Shown: positions 46,898 to 54,778 of the stretch, one piece after another | Layout: every line of letters begins with the position of its first letter | How positions within the stretch are numbered: position 1 is the first letter of the stretch | Assembly: GCF_000283655.1 (NCBI RefSeq) | Contig: NC_016587.1 | Span: 62,001 to 126,000 of the forward strand | Direction: 5' to 3' | From: Azospirillum lipoferum 4B | GTDB taxonomy: Bacteria > Pseudomonadota > Alphaproteobacteria > Azospirillales > Azospirillaceae | DNA: 64,000 bases | Notes under the pieces: generated by a model | Told to the model about the DNA's origin: nothing | What the model saw: only the letters and a program-made list of their open reading frames with translations | The model's database searches: none | Position numbers and translations under genes: made by a program

Positions 46898-49159
46898 ATG
46901 GCCACATCCGCTTCCAAGATCGTCGTGAACGCCCAGGGCAAGGCCGCCGGCGGCGTGAACGCCCATTTCACCCTGCTGGTCGACGGCAAGAAGGTGGGGG
47001 AGGGCACAGCCGGCACGACGGCCAAGGATTTCGTCTTCACCCCCGTGCTGACCGCCGACGCCGCGCACAAGGTGCAGATCCGCTACGACAACGACGCCGT
47101 CATCGACGGCCAGGACCGCAGCCTGACCGTCAACAGCATCAGCATCGGCGGCAAGACGATCGCGCCCACCGCCGGCATCGTCAGCTACGACAAGGGCGCG
47201 CTCGACGGCCGGGACGTCGCCGCCGGCCAGTCGAACCTGTGGTGGAACGGCACGCTGGTCGTCGCTGCCGACAAGAGCTATTTCCCCGCGGCCGCGGCGC
47301 CGGTGGCGACCACCGGGGGCAAGGACACCATCGTGGTGAACGCGTCCGGCACCCCGGCCGGCGGCGTGAACGCCCATTTCAAGGTGCTGGTCGACGGCAA
47401 GCAGATCGGCGAGGGGACCGCCGGCACCACCGCGAAGACTTTCACCTTCACCACCGACGCCGCCGACCGCGTGGCGCACAAGGTGCAGATCCAGTACGAC
47501 AACGACGCGGTGATCGACGGCCAGGACCGCAGCCTGAACGTCAACAGCATCACCATCAACGGCCACAGCTATGGCCCGACCGGCAGCGCCGTCTCCTATG
47601 ACAAGGGCGCGCTGGACGGCAAGGACGTGATCGCCGGCCAGAAGGGGATGTGGTGGAACGGCACGCTGGTGGTGAACGCCCCGGCCTCCGACTTCCCGGC
47701 CGGCACGACCACGCCGACCCCGACTCCCACTCCGACCCCCACACCGACTCCCGCCCCCACGGTGCCGTCGCCGACCGAACCCGGCTTCTACGTCGCCAGG
47801 AACGGCAACGACAGCTGGTCGGGCAAGCTGGCTGCTCCCAATGCCGCCGGCACCGACGGTCCCTTCGCCTCGCTGCAGAAGGCGCAGGCGGCGATGCGCG
47901 CCGATCCCACCATCGACACCACCTATGTGCGCGGCGGCGACTATTACCTGAAGAACGTCGTCTGGATGGACGGCCAGGATTCCGGCGTGACCTTCAGCGG
48001 CTACGGCAACGAAAAGGCGGTGATCCACGGCAGCGCCCAGGCGTCCGTGTCGTTCGGGCTGGGCGGCGCCAAGAACGTGACCATCGAAGGCCTGACCTTC
48101 ACCGACGGTGTCGCGAGCGGCCACTATGTCTACGCCGACAATGCCGCCGGCCTGACCTTCGCCAACAATGTCGTCACCGGCGGCGGCTACGGCATCACGG
48201 TGCAGAACAGCGCCAACAGCAAGGTCATCGGCAACCAGTTCGACCGCACCGGCGCCGAGGCCGTCTTCGTCAAGGCCGGCTCCAACGCCACCATCGTCTC
48301 CGACAACCTGATCCGGCACCCCAACGCCGCCGACCGCGGCGACGCCGGCATCTGGGTCAACGGCAGCTCCGACGTCAAGATCACCCACAACCAGATCGAG
48401 GATTCGCCGGAGAAGGCCATCGCCGTCGGTTCGGTCCAGACGGACGGCAGCGACGCGACCTACCGCGCGACCATCGCCTTCAACAAGGTGATCGACGCCA
48501 ATCTGGACTCGAACGACGGCGGCGGCATCTACCTGATCAACCGCCAGCAGGATTTGACCGGCCACACCGTCGTCAACAACGACGTGTCCGGCACCACGGC
48601 CACCAACCCCTCGGGCGACGTGGCGAGCTGGGGCATCTATCTCGACGACTGGACCAGCGGCGCCACGGTGAAGGGCAATGTCGTCCATGACAACATCGGC
48701 GGCGTGTTCCTGCATGGCGGCTGGAACAACAGCGTCACCGAGAACGTGATCGCCGGCAACAGCGGCGCCCAGATCGGCCTGCAGCAGGATGTCGCCTGGG
48801 GCGGCTGGAAGGGCAAGGCGATGAGCGGGAACGACATTTCCGGCAACGTCATCGACGTGCGCGAGGGCACCGCCGTCCACATCTATGGCCCGGCCGGTGT
48901 CGGCAACATCCACAACAACTTCTACAGCAGCCTGAACACCGCCGGGAAGGAGTTCGACGCCTGGCCGCAGGTGATGTCGAGCGGTGCCTGGGGCACCCTG
49001 TCGAACTGGCAGGCTGCCGGCTACGACAAGGGCTCGGTGATCCTCAATCCCGGCTTCGCCAATCCGGGCGCCGACGACTTCAGCCTGTCGGCGAACTCGC
49101 CGGTCTTCGGCCTGGGCTTCGACCACATCGCCTACGGCGACATCGGCCTGCTGGGCTGA
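46898..49159 (+). CDS. Right-handed beta-helix protein with two N-terminal carbohydrate-binding modules
   Basis: This 753-residue protein has no signal peptide. Two modules at about residues 5-120 and 143-262 (SKIVVNAQGK..FTLLVDGKKVG..HKVQIRYDNDAVIDGQD..WWNGTL) match those of the GH5 protein at 36498. A Pro-Thr repeat linker (TPTPTPTPTPTP, near 270-290) follows. FYVARNGNDSWSGKLAAPNA starts a parallel beta-helix domain with repeated NN and GN turns to the end, as in pectate lyase-like and alginate-modifying enzymes. The N-terminal FYVARNGNDSWSG motif is typical of polysaccharide-acting beta-helix proteins. Catalytic residues cannot be assigned. It is probably extracellular. Confidence 0.85.
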   Translation: MATSASKIVVNAQGKAAGGVNAHFTLLVDGKKVGEGTAGTTAKDFVFTPVLTADAAHKVQIRYDNDAVIDGQDRSLTVNSISIGGKTIAPTAGIVSYDKGALDGRDVAAGQSNLWWNGTLVVAADKSYFPAAAAPVATTGGKDTIVVNASGTPAGGVNAHFKVLVDGKQIGEGTAGTTAKTFTFTTDAADRVAHKVQIQYDNDAVIDGQDRSLNVNSITINGHSYGPTGSAVSYDKGALDGKDVIAGQKGMWWNGTLVVNAPASDFPAGTTTPTPTPTPTPTPTPAPTVPSPTEPGFYVARNGNDSWSGKLAAPNAAGTDGPFASLQKAQAAMRADPTIDTTYVRGGDYYLKNVVWMDGQDSGVTFSGYGNEKAVIHGSAQASVSFGLGGAKNVTIEGLTFTDGVASGHYVYADNAAGLTFANNVVTGGGYGITVQNSANSKVIGNQFDRTGAEAVFVKAGSNATIVSDNLIRHPNAADRGDAGIWVNGSSDVKITHNQIEDSPEKAIAVGSVQTDGSDATYRATIAFNKVIDANLDSNDGGGIYLINRQQDLTGHTVVNNDVSGTTATNPSGDVASWGIYLDDWTSGATVKGNVVHDNIGGVFLHGGWNNSVTENVIAGNSGAQIGLQQDVAWGGWKGKAMSGNDISGNVIDVREGTAVHIYGPAGVGNIHNNFYSSLNTAGKEFDAWPQVMSSGAWGTLSNWQAAGYDKGSVILNPGFANPGADDFSLSANSPVFGLGFDHIAYGDIGLLG

Positions 49160-49180
49160 TCCTCTCCCGTGGTCGAGCAT

Positions 49181-49445
49181 CCCCTCTCCCGGGGGGCTAT
49201 GGCATTCACACATCTCGCCTCTGCGAAATGGCGGCAACCACCGGTGGTAAAAAGCCCTTCTCCCCTTGCGGGAGAAGGGTTGGGATGAGGGGTGCGGCGG
49301 CCGCAAGGCCGGTACGATCCTGATTTGCGCCCCCTCACCCCAACCCCTCTCCCGCGAGGGGAGAGGGGCTGTCCTCAATGCCAAGCTGCACGTCTTTTCG
49401 CAAACGCGAAATGTGTGAATCCGCTAGCCCCGGGGGGAGAGGGGG
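49181..49445. repeat. MITE-like element with CTATGGCATTCACACA-type ends, different interior
   Basis: The left arm (49181-49216) includes CCCGGGGGGCTATGGCATTC then ACACATCTC, almost identical to the left end at 45733. The right arm (49412-49445) is TGTGTGAATCCGCTAGCCCC then GGGGGGAGAGGGGG, with four changed bases. The interior is a family C unit (CCCCTTGCGGGAGAAGGG, GGGATGAGGGG, CCCCTCACCCCAACCCCTCT). The remaining 260 bp up to 49707 hold nothing clear. Confidence 0.82.
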
Positions 49446-49707
49446 ATGGTTCGGCTGGAACCTTGGGGCAGGCGTGACGTTGAGGCTTTCGAAAAGTCAC
49501 CCGGCCTGACGCCGGAGGGATCTTGAAGTCAAGACAAGCCACCCCAACCTGTCACTTCGTCATGCCGCCCCCGCCTTGAAAAAGGACATCGGGAGCCATC
49601 CTGTGAAACACATCGGATGTCTCGTCACCGAACCGTCTTCGACACGGGCGGCATGCCGCAGGCTTGGTCGGCGTTCCGCCGAGGACCAGCCAATTCAAGA
49701 GGAAACC

Positions 49708-49902
49708 ATGGAACGACGTGAATCCTGGATGAAGGACCCGGAGTTGAAGGCCGCCTACGAGGCGCTCGGCCCGAATTTCCGCCGCGAGGTGGAGATGGCG
49801 CAGCAGCGCCGCAACCAGCGCCCCGTGCAGGGCGCCGCCATCGCCGCCCGCACCGGCCGCTCCGCTCCCAAAGCCCATTCGGTCAGCGTCGTCCGCCGCT
49901 GA
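49708..49902 (+). CDS. Small protein resembling the N-terminus of XRE-type antitoxins
   Basis: A 64-residue product starts at the ATG at 49708, preceded by AAGAGGA. Its first half, WMKDPELKAAYEALGPNFRR, matches the pattern DPxxxxAYEALxPxF found just before the helix-turn-helix in HigA/XRE antitoxins, but no HTH follows. The rest is basic and Ala-rich. It could be a truncated antitoxin remnant or a small independent protein. The frame extends upstream to 49576 without support. Confidence 0.55.
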   Translation: MERRESWMKDPELKAAYEALGPNFRREVEMAQQRRNQRPVQGAAIAARTGRSAPKAHSVSVVRR

Positions 49903-49956
49903 CGGCCTCCCCTCACGGGATATTCTGCTCCGCGCCTAGCCTCGCCCGGCCGCTCG

Positions 49957-50910
49957 CTACCAGGCGCTCGCCCGGTCCAGCCGTCCGATATCGTCGGCAT
50001 CCAGGCGCAGGTGCGCCGCGGCGATCAGGTCGCCCATCTGTTCGGGCTTCGACGCGCTGGCGATGGGCGCGGTCAGGCCGGGGCGCGCGATCAGCCAGGC
50101 GATGGCGACCTGCGACGGCGTCGCGCCATGCCGGCCGGCGACCTCGTCCAGCGCCGCCAGGATCGCCCGGCCGCGGTCGTTCAGGTATTTCGACACCACC
50201 CCGTTGCCGCGGGCGCTCTTGCCGGCATCCTCGGCCGAGCGGTACTTGCCGGTCAGGAAGCCGGCGGCCAGCGAGTAATAATTGATGACCCCCAGCCCAT
50301 TCTCCCGGCAAATCCCCTCCAGCTCCGCCTCATAGCCCTGGCGGCTGTAGAGGTTGTATTCCGGCTGCAGGGTCTCGTAGCGGGGCAGGCCGGTGCGGGC
50401 GCTGACCTCCAGCGCCTCGCGAAGGCGTGGCGCCGTCAGGTTGGAGGCGCCGATGGCCCGCAGCTTGCCCTGGTCGATCAGCTCCTTGTAGGCGCCCAGC
50501 GTGTCCTCGAACGGCGTCGACGGATCGTCCCAGTGGGACTGGTAGAGGTCGATGCGGTCGGTCTGGAGCCGCTTCAGCGAATCCTCCACCGCGCTGCGGA
50601 TCCAGGCCGGGGACAGGCCCTTCTTGCCCGGCCCCATCTCCGACCCGACCTTGGTCGCCAGGACGATGCGGTCGCGGTTGCCGCGGCTTTTCATCCAATT
50701 GCCGATGATGGTCTCGGACTCGCCGCCCTTGTTGCCGGGCGCCCAGGCCGAATAGACGTCGGCGGTGTCGACGAAGTTGAAGCCGGCATCGACGAAGGCG
50801 TCGAGCAGCCGGAAGGAGGTCGCCTCGTCGGCGGTCCAGCCGAACACGTTGCCGCCGAAGCAGAGCGGGGACACCGTCAGGCCACTACGGCCAAGCGGAC
50901 GTTGATCCAT
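49957..50910 (-). CDS. Aldo/keto reductase
   Basis: This 317-residue NADPH-dependent oxidoreductase has the (beta/alpha)8 family motifs: PLGRSGLTVSPLCFGGNVFG, FVDTADVYSAW with the catalytic Asp and Tyr, IVLATKVGSEMG with the catalytic Lys, and IDLYQSHWDD with the active-site His. The ATG at 50910 follows an AAAGGAGACG site that sits just after the MFS gene. It is 27 bp downstream of that gene, so the two form an operon. Substrate is unknown. Confidence 0.93.
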   Translation of the reverse strand: MDQRPLGRSGLTVSPLCFGGNVFGWTADEATSFRLLDAFVDAGFNFVDTADVYSAWAPGNKGGESETIIGNWMKSRGNRDRIVLATKVGSEMGPGKKGLSPAWIRSAVEDSLKRLQTDRIDLYQSHWDDPSTPFEDTLGAYKELIDQGKLRAIGASNLTAPRLREALEVSARTGLPRYETLQPEYNLYSRQGYEAELEGICRENGLGVINYYSLAAGFLTGKYRSAEDAGKSARGNGVVSKYLNDRGRAILAALDEVAGRHGATPSQVAIAWLIARPGLTAPIASASKPEQMGDLIAAAHLRLDADDIGRLDRASAW

Positions 50911-50937
50911 TGCGTCGTCTCCTTTGAAGATCACCGG

Positions 50938-52182
50938 TCAGGCGGCCGACCGCCCACGGAATTCGGTCAGGTAGAACAGCAGGCCGATGGCGGGGAAGGC
51001 GAAGCCGATCCAGGTCACCGGCTCCCACCCGCCGACGGCGAAGGCATAGCCGGCCAGCGCCGAACCCGCCGCCCCGCCCAGGAAGAAGATCGCCATATAG
51101 ATGGCGTTCATCCGGCTGCGAGTCTCCGCCCCCAGCGAATAGATGGCGCGCTGCCCCAGCACCATGTTCATCTGCACGCCCATGTCGAGCAGCAGCCCGG
51201 CCAGCACCAGCAGCGCGATCGATCCCTCGCCCGCCCCCACGCCAGCCTGGGCCACGAAGAAGGACAAGGCCGCCATCGCCAGCGCGAAGCCGGTGGCCGG
51301 CCGGGTCCAGCCGCGGTCGGCGATCCGCCCGGCGAGCGGCGCCACCAGCGCTCCCGCCGCCCCCGACAGGGCGAACAGCGCGATCCCCCGCTGGCTGAGA
51401 TGGAAGGGCGCGCCCATCAACAGCAGCGGCACGGCGGTCCAATAGAGGCTGAAGGAGGCGAACATCATGGTCTGGTAGACGGTCCGCCGCTGCAGCACCG
51501 GCGTCCGCACCAGAAGCCGCCCAAGCGAGCCGATCAGCGCGCCATAGCCGGACCGGCCCGTCGGCCGCCGCTGCGGCAGCACCCGCCACAGCAGGATGGC
51601 AAATCCCACCATCGCCACTGCCGACAGGCCGAACACCGCGCGCCAGCCGAAACTGTCGGCGATCAGGCTCGACACCGGGCGGGCCAGCAGGATGCCCAGC
51701 AGCAGGCCGCTCATCACATTGCCCACCACCTGCCCGCGCGAGGCCTCCGGCGCCATGTGGGCGGCGAGCGGCACCAGCATCTGCACGGCGACGGAGGTGA
51801 CGCCGATCAGGAAGGCCGCCGCCAGGAACAGCGAGGCGGTGGGGGCGACCGCAGCCACCAGCAGCGCCGCCACCGTGCTGGACAGCGTCACCACCACCAG
51901 CCGGCGGTTCTCCAGCAGATCGCCCAACGGCACCAGCAGCACCAGCCCGGCGCCATAGCCGACCTGGGTCAGGGTGACGACGAGGCTCGCGGTCTCCGGC
52001 GACAGCCCGACCGCCGGGCCGATCAGCCCGACCAGCGGCTGGGCATAATAGATGTTGGCGACCACCACCCCGCAGGCCAGCGCCATCAGCATGACCAGCG
52101 AGCGGGACAGGGCCGGATGGGCGGCGTCTTCAGCCGGATGGGGAACAGCGGTTGGCGGCATCGCGCGGTCCTGTAGGGTCAT
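50938..52182 (-). CDS. Major facilitator superfamily exporter
   Basis: This 414-residue membrane protein shows about 12 hydrophobic segments. ANIYYAQPLVGLIGPAVG and LVPLGDLLENRRLVVVTL (the loop 2-3 G-X3-D-X2 motif) mark the YnfM/sugar-efflux-like exporter group. A second ATG at 52161 (MPPTAV) is possible. It is followed by the aldo/keto reductase gene, and a LysR gene lies directly upstream in the same direction. Efflux of a toxic carbonyl compound is one possibility (inference). Confidence 0.9.
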   Translation of the reverse strand: MTLQDRAMPPTAVPHPAEDAAHPALSRSLVMLMALACGVVVANIYYAQPLVGLIGPAVGLSPETASLVVTLTQVGYGAGLVLLVPLGDLLENRRLVVVTLSSTVAALLVAAVAPTASLFLAAAFLIGVTSVAVQMLVPLAAHMAPEASRGQVVGNVMSGLLLGILLARPVSSLIADSFGWRAVFGLSAVAMVGFAILLWRVLPQRRPTGRSGYGALIGSLGRLLVRTPVLQRRTVYQTMMFASFSLYWTAVPLLLMGAPFHLSQRGIALFALSGAAGALVAPLAGRIADRGWTRPATGFALAMAALSFFVAQAGVGAGEGSIALLVLAGLLLDMGVQMNMVLGQRAIYSLGAETRSRMNAIYMAIFFLGGAAGSALAGYAFAVGGWEPVTWIGFAFPAIGLLFYLTEFRGRSAA

Positions 52183-52289
52183 GACTGCGGGGAAGCAAAA
52201 CGGAAACAGCGGCCACCCTATGTCGGCACCCGCAGGCGGCGCATCAGCGAATTGTGCATCGGCGAATTGCGCCAAAAGGACAAAGGGGC

Positions 52290-53195
52290 CTACTCCACCT
52301 CGGCACACAGCGCATAGAGCCAGTCGCGGAAGGGCGCCAGCCCGGCATCGTCGCGGCGGGACGCGCGATAGACCAGATACCAGGCATGGACCATCGGCAC
52401 CGCCAGCCCGAAGGGCGTGGCAAGGCGCCCGGCGGCGATGTCGTCCAGGATGTAGAGCCGCGGCGCCAGTGCCACCCCGACCCCGTCGATGGCCGCCTGC
52501 AGCGTCATGGCATAGCTGCCGAAGGAAAGCCCCTTCGACGACGGCCCCTTCGACGATGGCCCCTTGGCCGACACCTCCGCCACCCCGGCGGCGGCGAGCC
52601 AGCGCGGCCAGTCCTCCGCCCAATGGGACACATGCAGCAGGGTTGCGCCGGCCAGATCCGCCGGCTGGCGCAACTCCGCCGCCAGCCGCGGCGCGCAGAC
52701 CGGCTGCAGGGTGGAGGAGAACAGCCGCTCCGCCTCATAGCCCGGCCATTGGCCGTCGCCCAGCAGGACGGCGCAGGTCCAGTCGTCGTTCATCGGCGCG
52801 CCGGCCCCGCCGGTGGCGATCCGCACCTCGATCTCCGGGTGGGCAAGGTGGAAGCTGGACAGGCGCGGAATCAGCCAGCGCACCGCCACCGTCGCCCCCA
52901 TGCCCACGGTCAGCACCGGCCCGGCCCGCATCGCCGACACCTGCTCCACCCGCCGGGCGATGCCGTCGAACGCCTCGGTCAGCGCCGGCTGCAGCGCCCG
53001 GCCGCGTTCGGTCAGCACCAGCGCATTGGCCCGCCGGTCGAACAGGGGAAAGCCCAGCCGCTCTTCCAGCAGCTTCACCATCCGGCTGATCGCCGCCTGC
53101 GAGACATGCAGTTCCGCCGCCGCGGCGGTGAAGCTGCCATGGCGGGCCGCCGCCTCGAAAGCGCGCAGGCCGTTCAGCGAGGGCAGGCGGCGCAT
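52290..53195 (-). CDS. LysR-family regulator, GcvA-like
   Basis: This 301-residue protein begins RRLPSLNGLRAFEAAARHGS, the N-terminus typical of GcvA/AmpR-type LysR regulators, with HTH FTAAAAELHVSQAAISRMVK. The effector domain contains an odd segment SAKGPSSKGPSSKGLSFGSY encoded by a 15-bp tandem repeat near 52533-52566, a length-variable insertion. The ATG at 53195 is chosen because homology begins there. It could control the MFS and reductase genes downstream or the divergent TauE-like gene. Confidence 0.9.
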   Translation of the reverse strand: MRRLPSLNGLRAFEAAARHGSFTAAAAELHVSQAAISRMVKLLEERLGFPLFDRRANALVLTERGRALQPALTEAFDGIARRVEQVSAMRAGPVLTVGMGATVAVRWLIPRLSSFHLAHPEIEVRIATGGAGAPMNDDWTCAVLLGDGQWPGYEAERLFSSTLQPVCAPRLAAELRQPADLAGATLLHVSHWAEDWPRWLAAAGVAEVSAKGPSSKGPSSKGLSFGSYAMTLQAAIDGVGVALAPRLYILDDIAAGRLATPFGLAVPMVHAWYLVYRASRRDDAGLAPFRDWLYALCAEVE

Positions 53196-53313
53196 CGGTC
53201 CATCCTTACTTAACCCCAACTTTTCCTGAGGCTCAGCATCGAACAATGCCGTTTGCGGCGCAACCGCGCGCGTGCGAGCTTTTCAGCCTGATCTCCGACA
53301 TTTGGACCGATTC

Positions 53314-54066
53314 ATGCTGACGCTTCCGCTGATGGTGGGGCTTGGCCTTACCGTTCTCGTGACCTCGTTTCTGTCGGGCCTGTTCGGCATGGCCGGCGGC
53401 ATGGTGCTGATGGGCCTGCTGCTGATCCTGCTGCCGGTTCCGTCGGCGATGCTGCTGCATGGCGTGACGCAGTTCGCCTCCAACGGCTGGCGGGCATGGC
53501 TGTGGCGGCACCATGTGGTCTGGCCGATCATCCTGCGATTCGCGCTGGGCGGATCCGGGGCCGGCTTGCTGTTCGCCCTGGTCGGCGCCATTCCCGACCG
53601 GGCGGTGTCGCTGCTGATTCTGGGGCTGACGCCCTTCCTTGCGCTGGCGGTGCCCGCGCGCTGGGCGCTGGATGCCCAGAAGCCGCTGCATGGCCTCATC
53701 GGCGGCTTCCTGTGCATGGGGGTGCAGCTGGTCGCCGGCATCTCCGGCCCGTTGCTGGACACCTTCTTCATCCGCAGCGCCATGACCCGGCAGAGCGTGG
53801 TCGCCACCAAGGCGGCGATCCAGTCGGTCGGCCATCTGGTGAAGATCGCTTACTTCGCTCCGCTGGTCGCCGGCGGCGTGGACGGGACGGTGGAATCGAC
53901 GGTGATCGTGATGTCGGTCGCCATGGCGCTGCTGGGCACGAATCTCTCCCGCCGGGTGCTGGACCGCATGAGCGACGCGCAATTCCGCCTGTGGAGCCGC
54001 TATCTGGTGATGGGCACCGCCAGCGTCTATCTGGGCCAGGGGCTGTTCCTGCTGGCCGCCCACTGA
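53314..54066 (+). CDS. TauE/SafE-family permease
   Basis: This 250-residue membrane protein has about eight hydrophobic segments. SFLSGLFGMAGGMVLMGLLL carries the first family glycine-rich motif, and the second half GVQLVAGISGPLLDTFFIRS repeats it. The family exports sulfonate or sulfite-type anions. The ATG at 53314 is chosen; an upstream in-frame start adds a non-hydrophobic leader. It is divergent from the LysR gene across 118 bp and ends at the edge of the replication origin. Confidence 0.87.
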   Translation: MLTLPLMVGLGLTVLVTSFLSGLFGMAGGMVLMGLLLILLPVPSAMLLHGVTQFASNGWRAWLWRHHVVWPIILRFALGGSGAGLLFALVGAIPDRAVSLLILGLTPFLALAVPARWALDAQKPLHGLIGGFLCMGVQLVAGISGPLLDTFFIRSAMTRQSVVATKAAIQSVGHLVKIAYFAPLVAGGVDGTVESTVIVMSVAMALLGTNLSRRVLDRMSDAQFRLWSRYLVMGTASVYLGQGLFLLAAH

Positions 54067-54112
54067 AAGAAAAACATTCTAAATCAGTGATTTAAATCTC
54101 CACCGTTCCCTA

Positions 54113-54392
54113 TCCTTACCGCCTGGGGGCTGGATCCCGGCCTCCCGAAGCCAAATGGCCCGTTTCCCGATCCTTACGGCTTGGGGGCGGGCTTCCTTAC
54201 ATCCTGGGGGCTCTCAAACCCCTGGAAATCCTTACATGCCCCGGATAGCGACTCAGTTCGTCTCCAGAATCTGCCGATCCTTACCTCTTGGGGGCCTGGA
54301 TCTGGCCGTGAGTGCCCCCAAGCCGTAAGGATGGCGCTTGTCCATAGACCCCCGGACAGCAAAAATGGCCGAACGCCCCCAGGGAGTAAGGA
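54113..54392. repeat. Iteron array 1
   Basis: Direct copies on the plus strand lie at 54113-54130, 54171-54188, 54194-54211 and 54278-54295; a degenerate copy starts at 54229. Inverted copies lie at 54314-54331 and 54375-54392. The inverted copy at 54314 is the exact reverse complement of the one at 54171. The central pair (54278 plus, 54314 minus) forms a large dyad. Confidence 0.9.
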
Positions 54393-54599
54393 TGGAGCTG
54401 GTCCCATGGGGAGGCTTTCCGGACTCGAGTCGGGCCGATTCGGGTGATGTAAGGATGCCGGAGGGAGAGTTCGGGTGAGATTCGCACTGCGGAAGCCTTG
54501 GCAGATCCGGCACTTAGCAGGCGTTCGCGACTCCCTTTCCCTTTTAAGAGGATTCGTCGGCGCGAAACCCTAGGTGAGTCCGCGAGTCGCATCGAATCT

Positions 54600-54689
54600 T
54601 CCTTACAGGGTGGGGGAAACAGCCTTACCGGGTGGGGGCGAGTCGCACACCCCCCGGGGCGTAAGGGTTCCGCCCCCAGGATGTAAGGA
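54600..54689. repeat. Iteron array 2, next to rep
   Basis: Plus-strand copies at 54600-54617 (TCCTTACAGGGTGGGGGA) and 54622-54639 (GCCTTACCGGGTGGGGGC) face minus-strand copies at about 54651-54667 (degenerate) and 54672-54689 (GCCCCCAGGATGTAAGGA). The inverted layout beside the gene suggests a role in copy control as well as initiation. Confidence 0.88.
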
Positions 54690-54716
54690 TGAACAGGATT
54701 CTGCGGCGCGACCCTT

Positions 54717-54741
54717 TCCTTACTTGTTTTTCGGGTAAGGA
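54717..54741. promoter_or_regulatory. Inverted iteron half-sites in the rep promoter
   Basis: TCCTTAC (54717-54723) and GTAAGGA (54735-54741) are inverted around TTGTTTTTCGG, 38 bp before the rep start. In iteron plasmids such half-site palindromes bind initiator dimers and repress rep transcription, so this is the likely autoregulatory operator. Confidence 0.65.
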
Positions 54742-54778
54742 TTGATTTAGCCTCCCTCGATTTCGGCGGAGGACGGCG

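Larger units (their letters stand above)
54067..54778. other. Putative replication origin (oriV)
   Basis: This 712-bp region immediately upstream of the rep gene carries at least nine full or near-full copies of an 18-bp iteron TCCTTACNNCNTGGGGGC in both orientations, and several half sites. Next to the TauE-like gene is an A+T-rich stretch (54066-54100) with the palindrome AAATCA-G-TGATTT (54081-54093), a possible melting site. No convincing DnaA box was found; CTTGTCCATA near 54338 is only a weak match. The architecture is that of iteron-regulated plasmids. Confidence 0.85.

Noticed and set aside
54336-54346. DnaA box in the origin
   Set aside because: CTTGTCCATA matches the consensus TTATCCACA poorly and stands alone.
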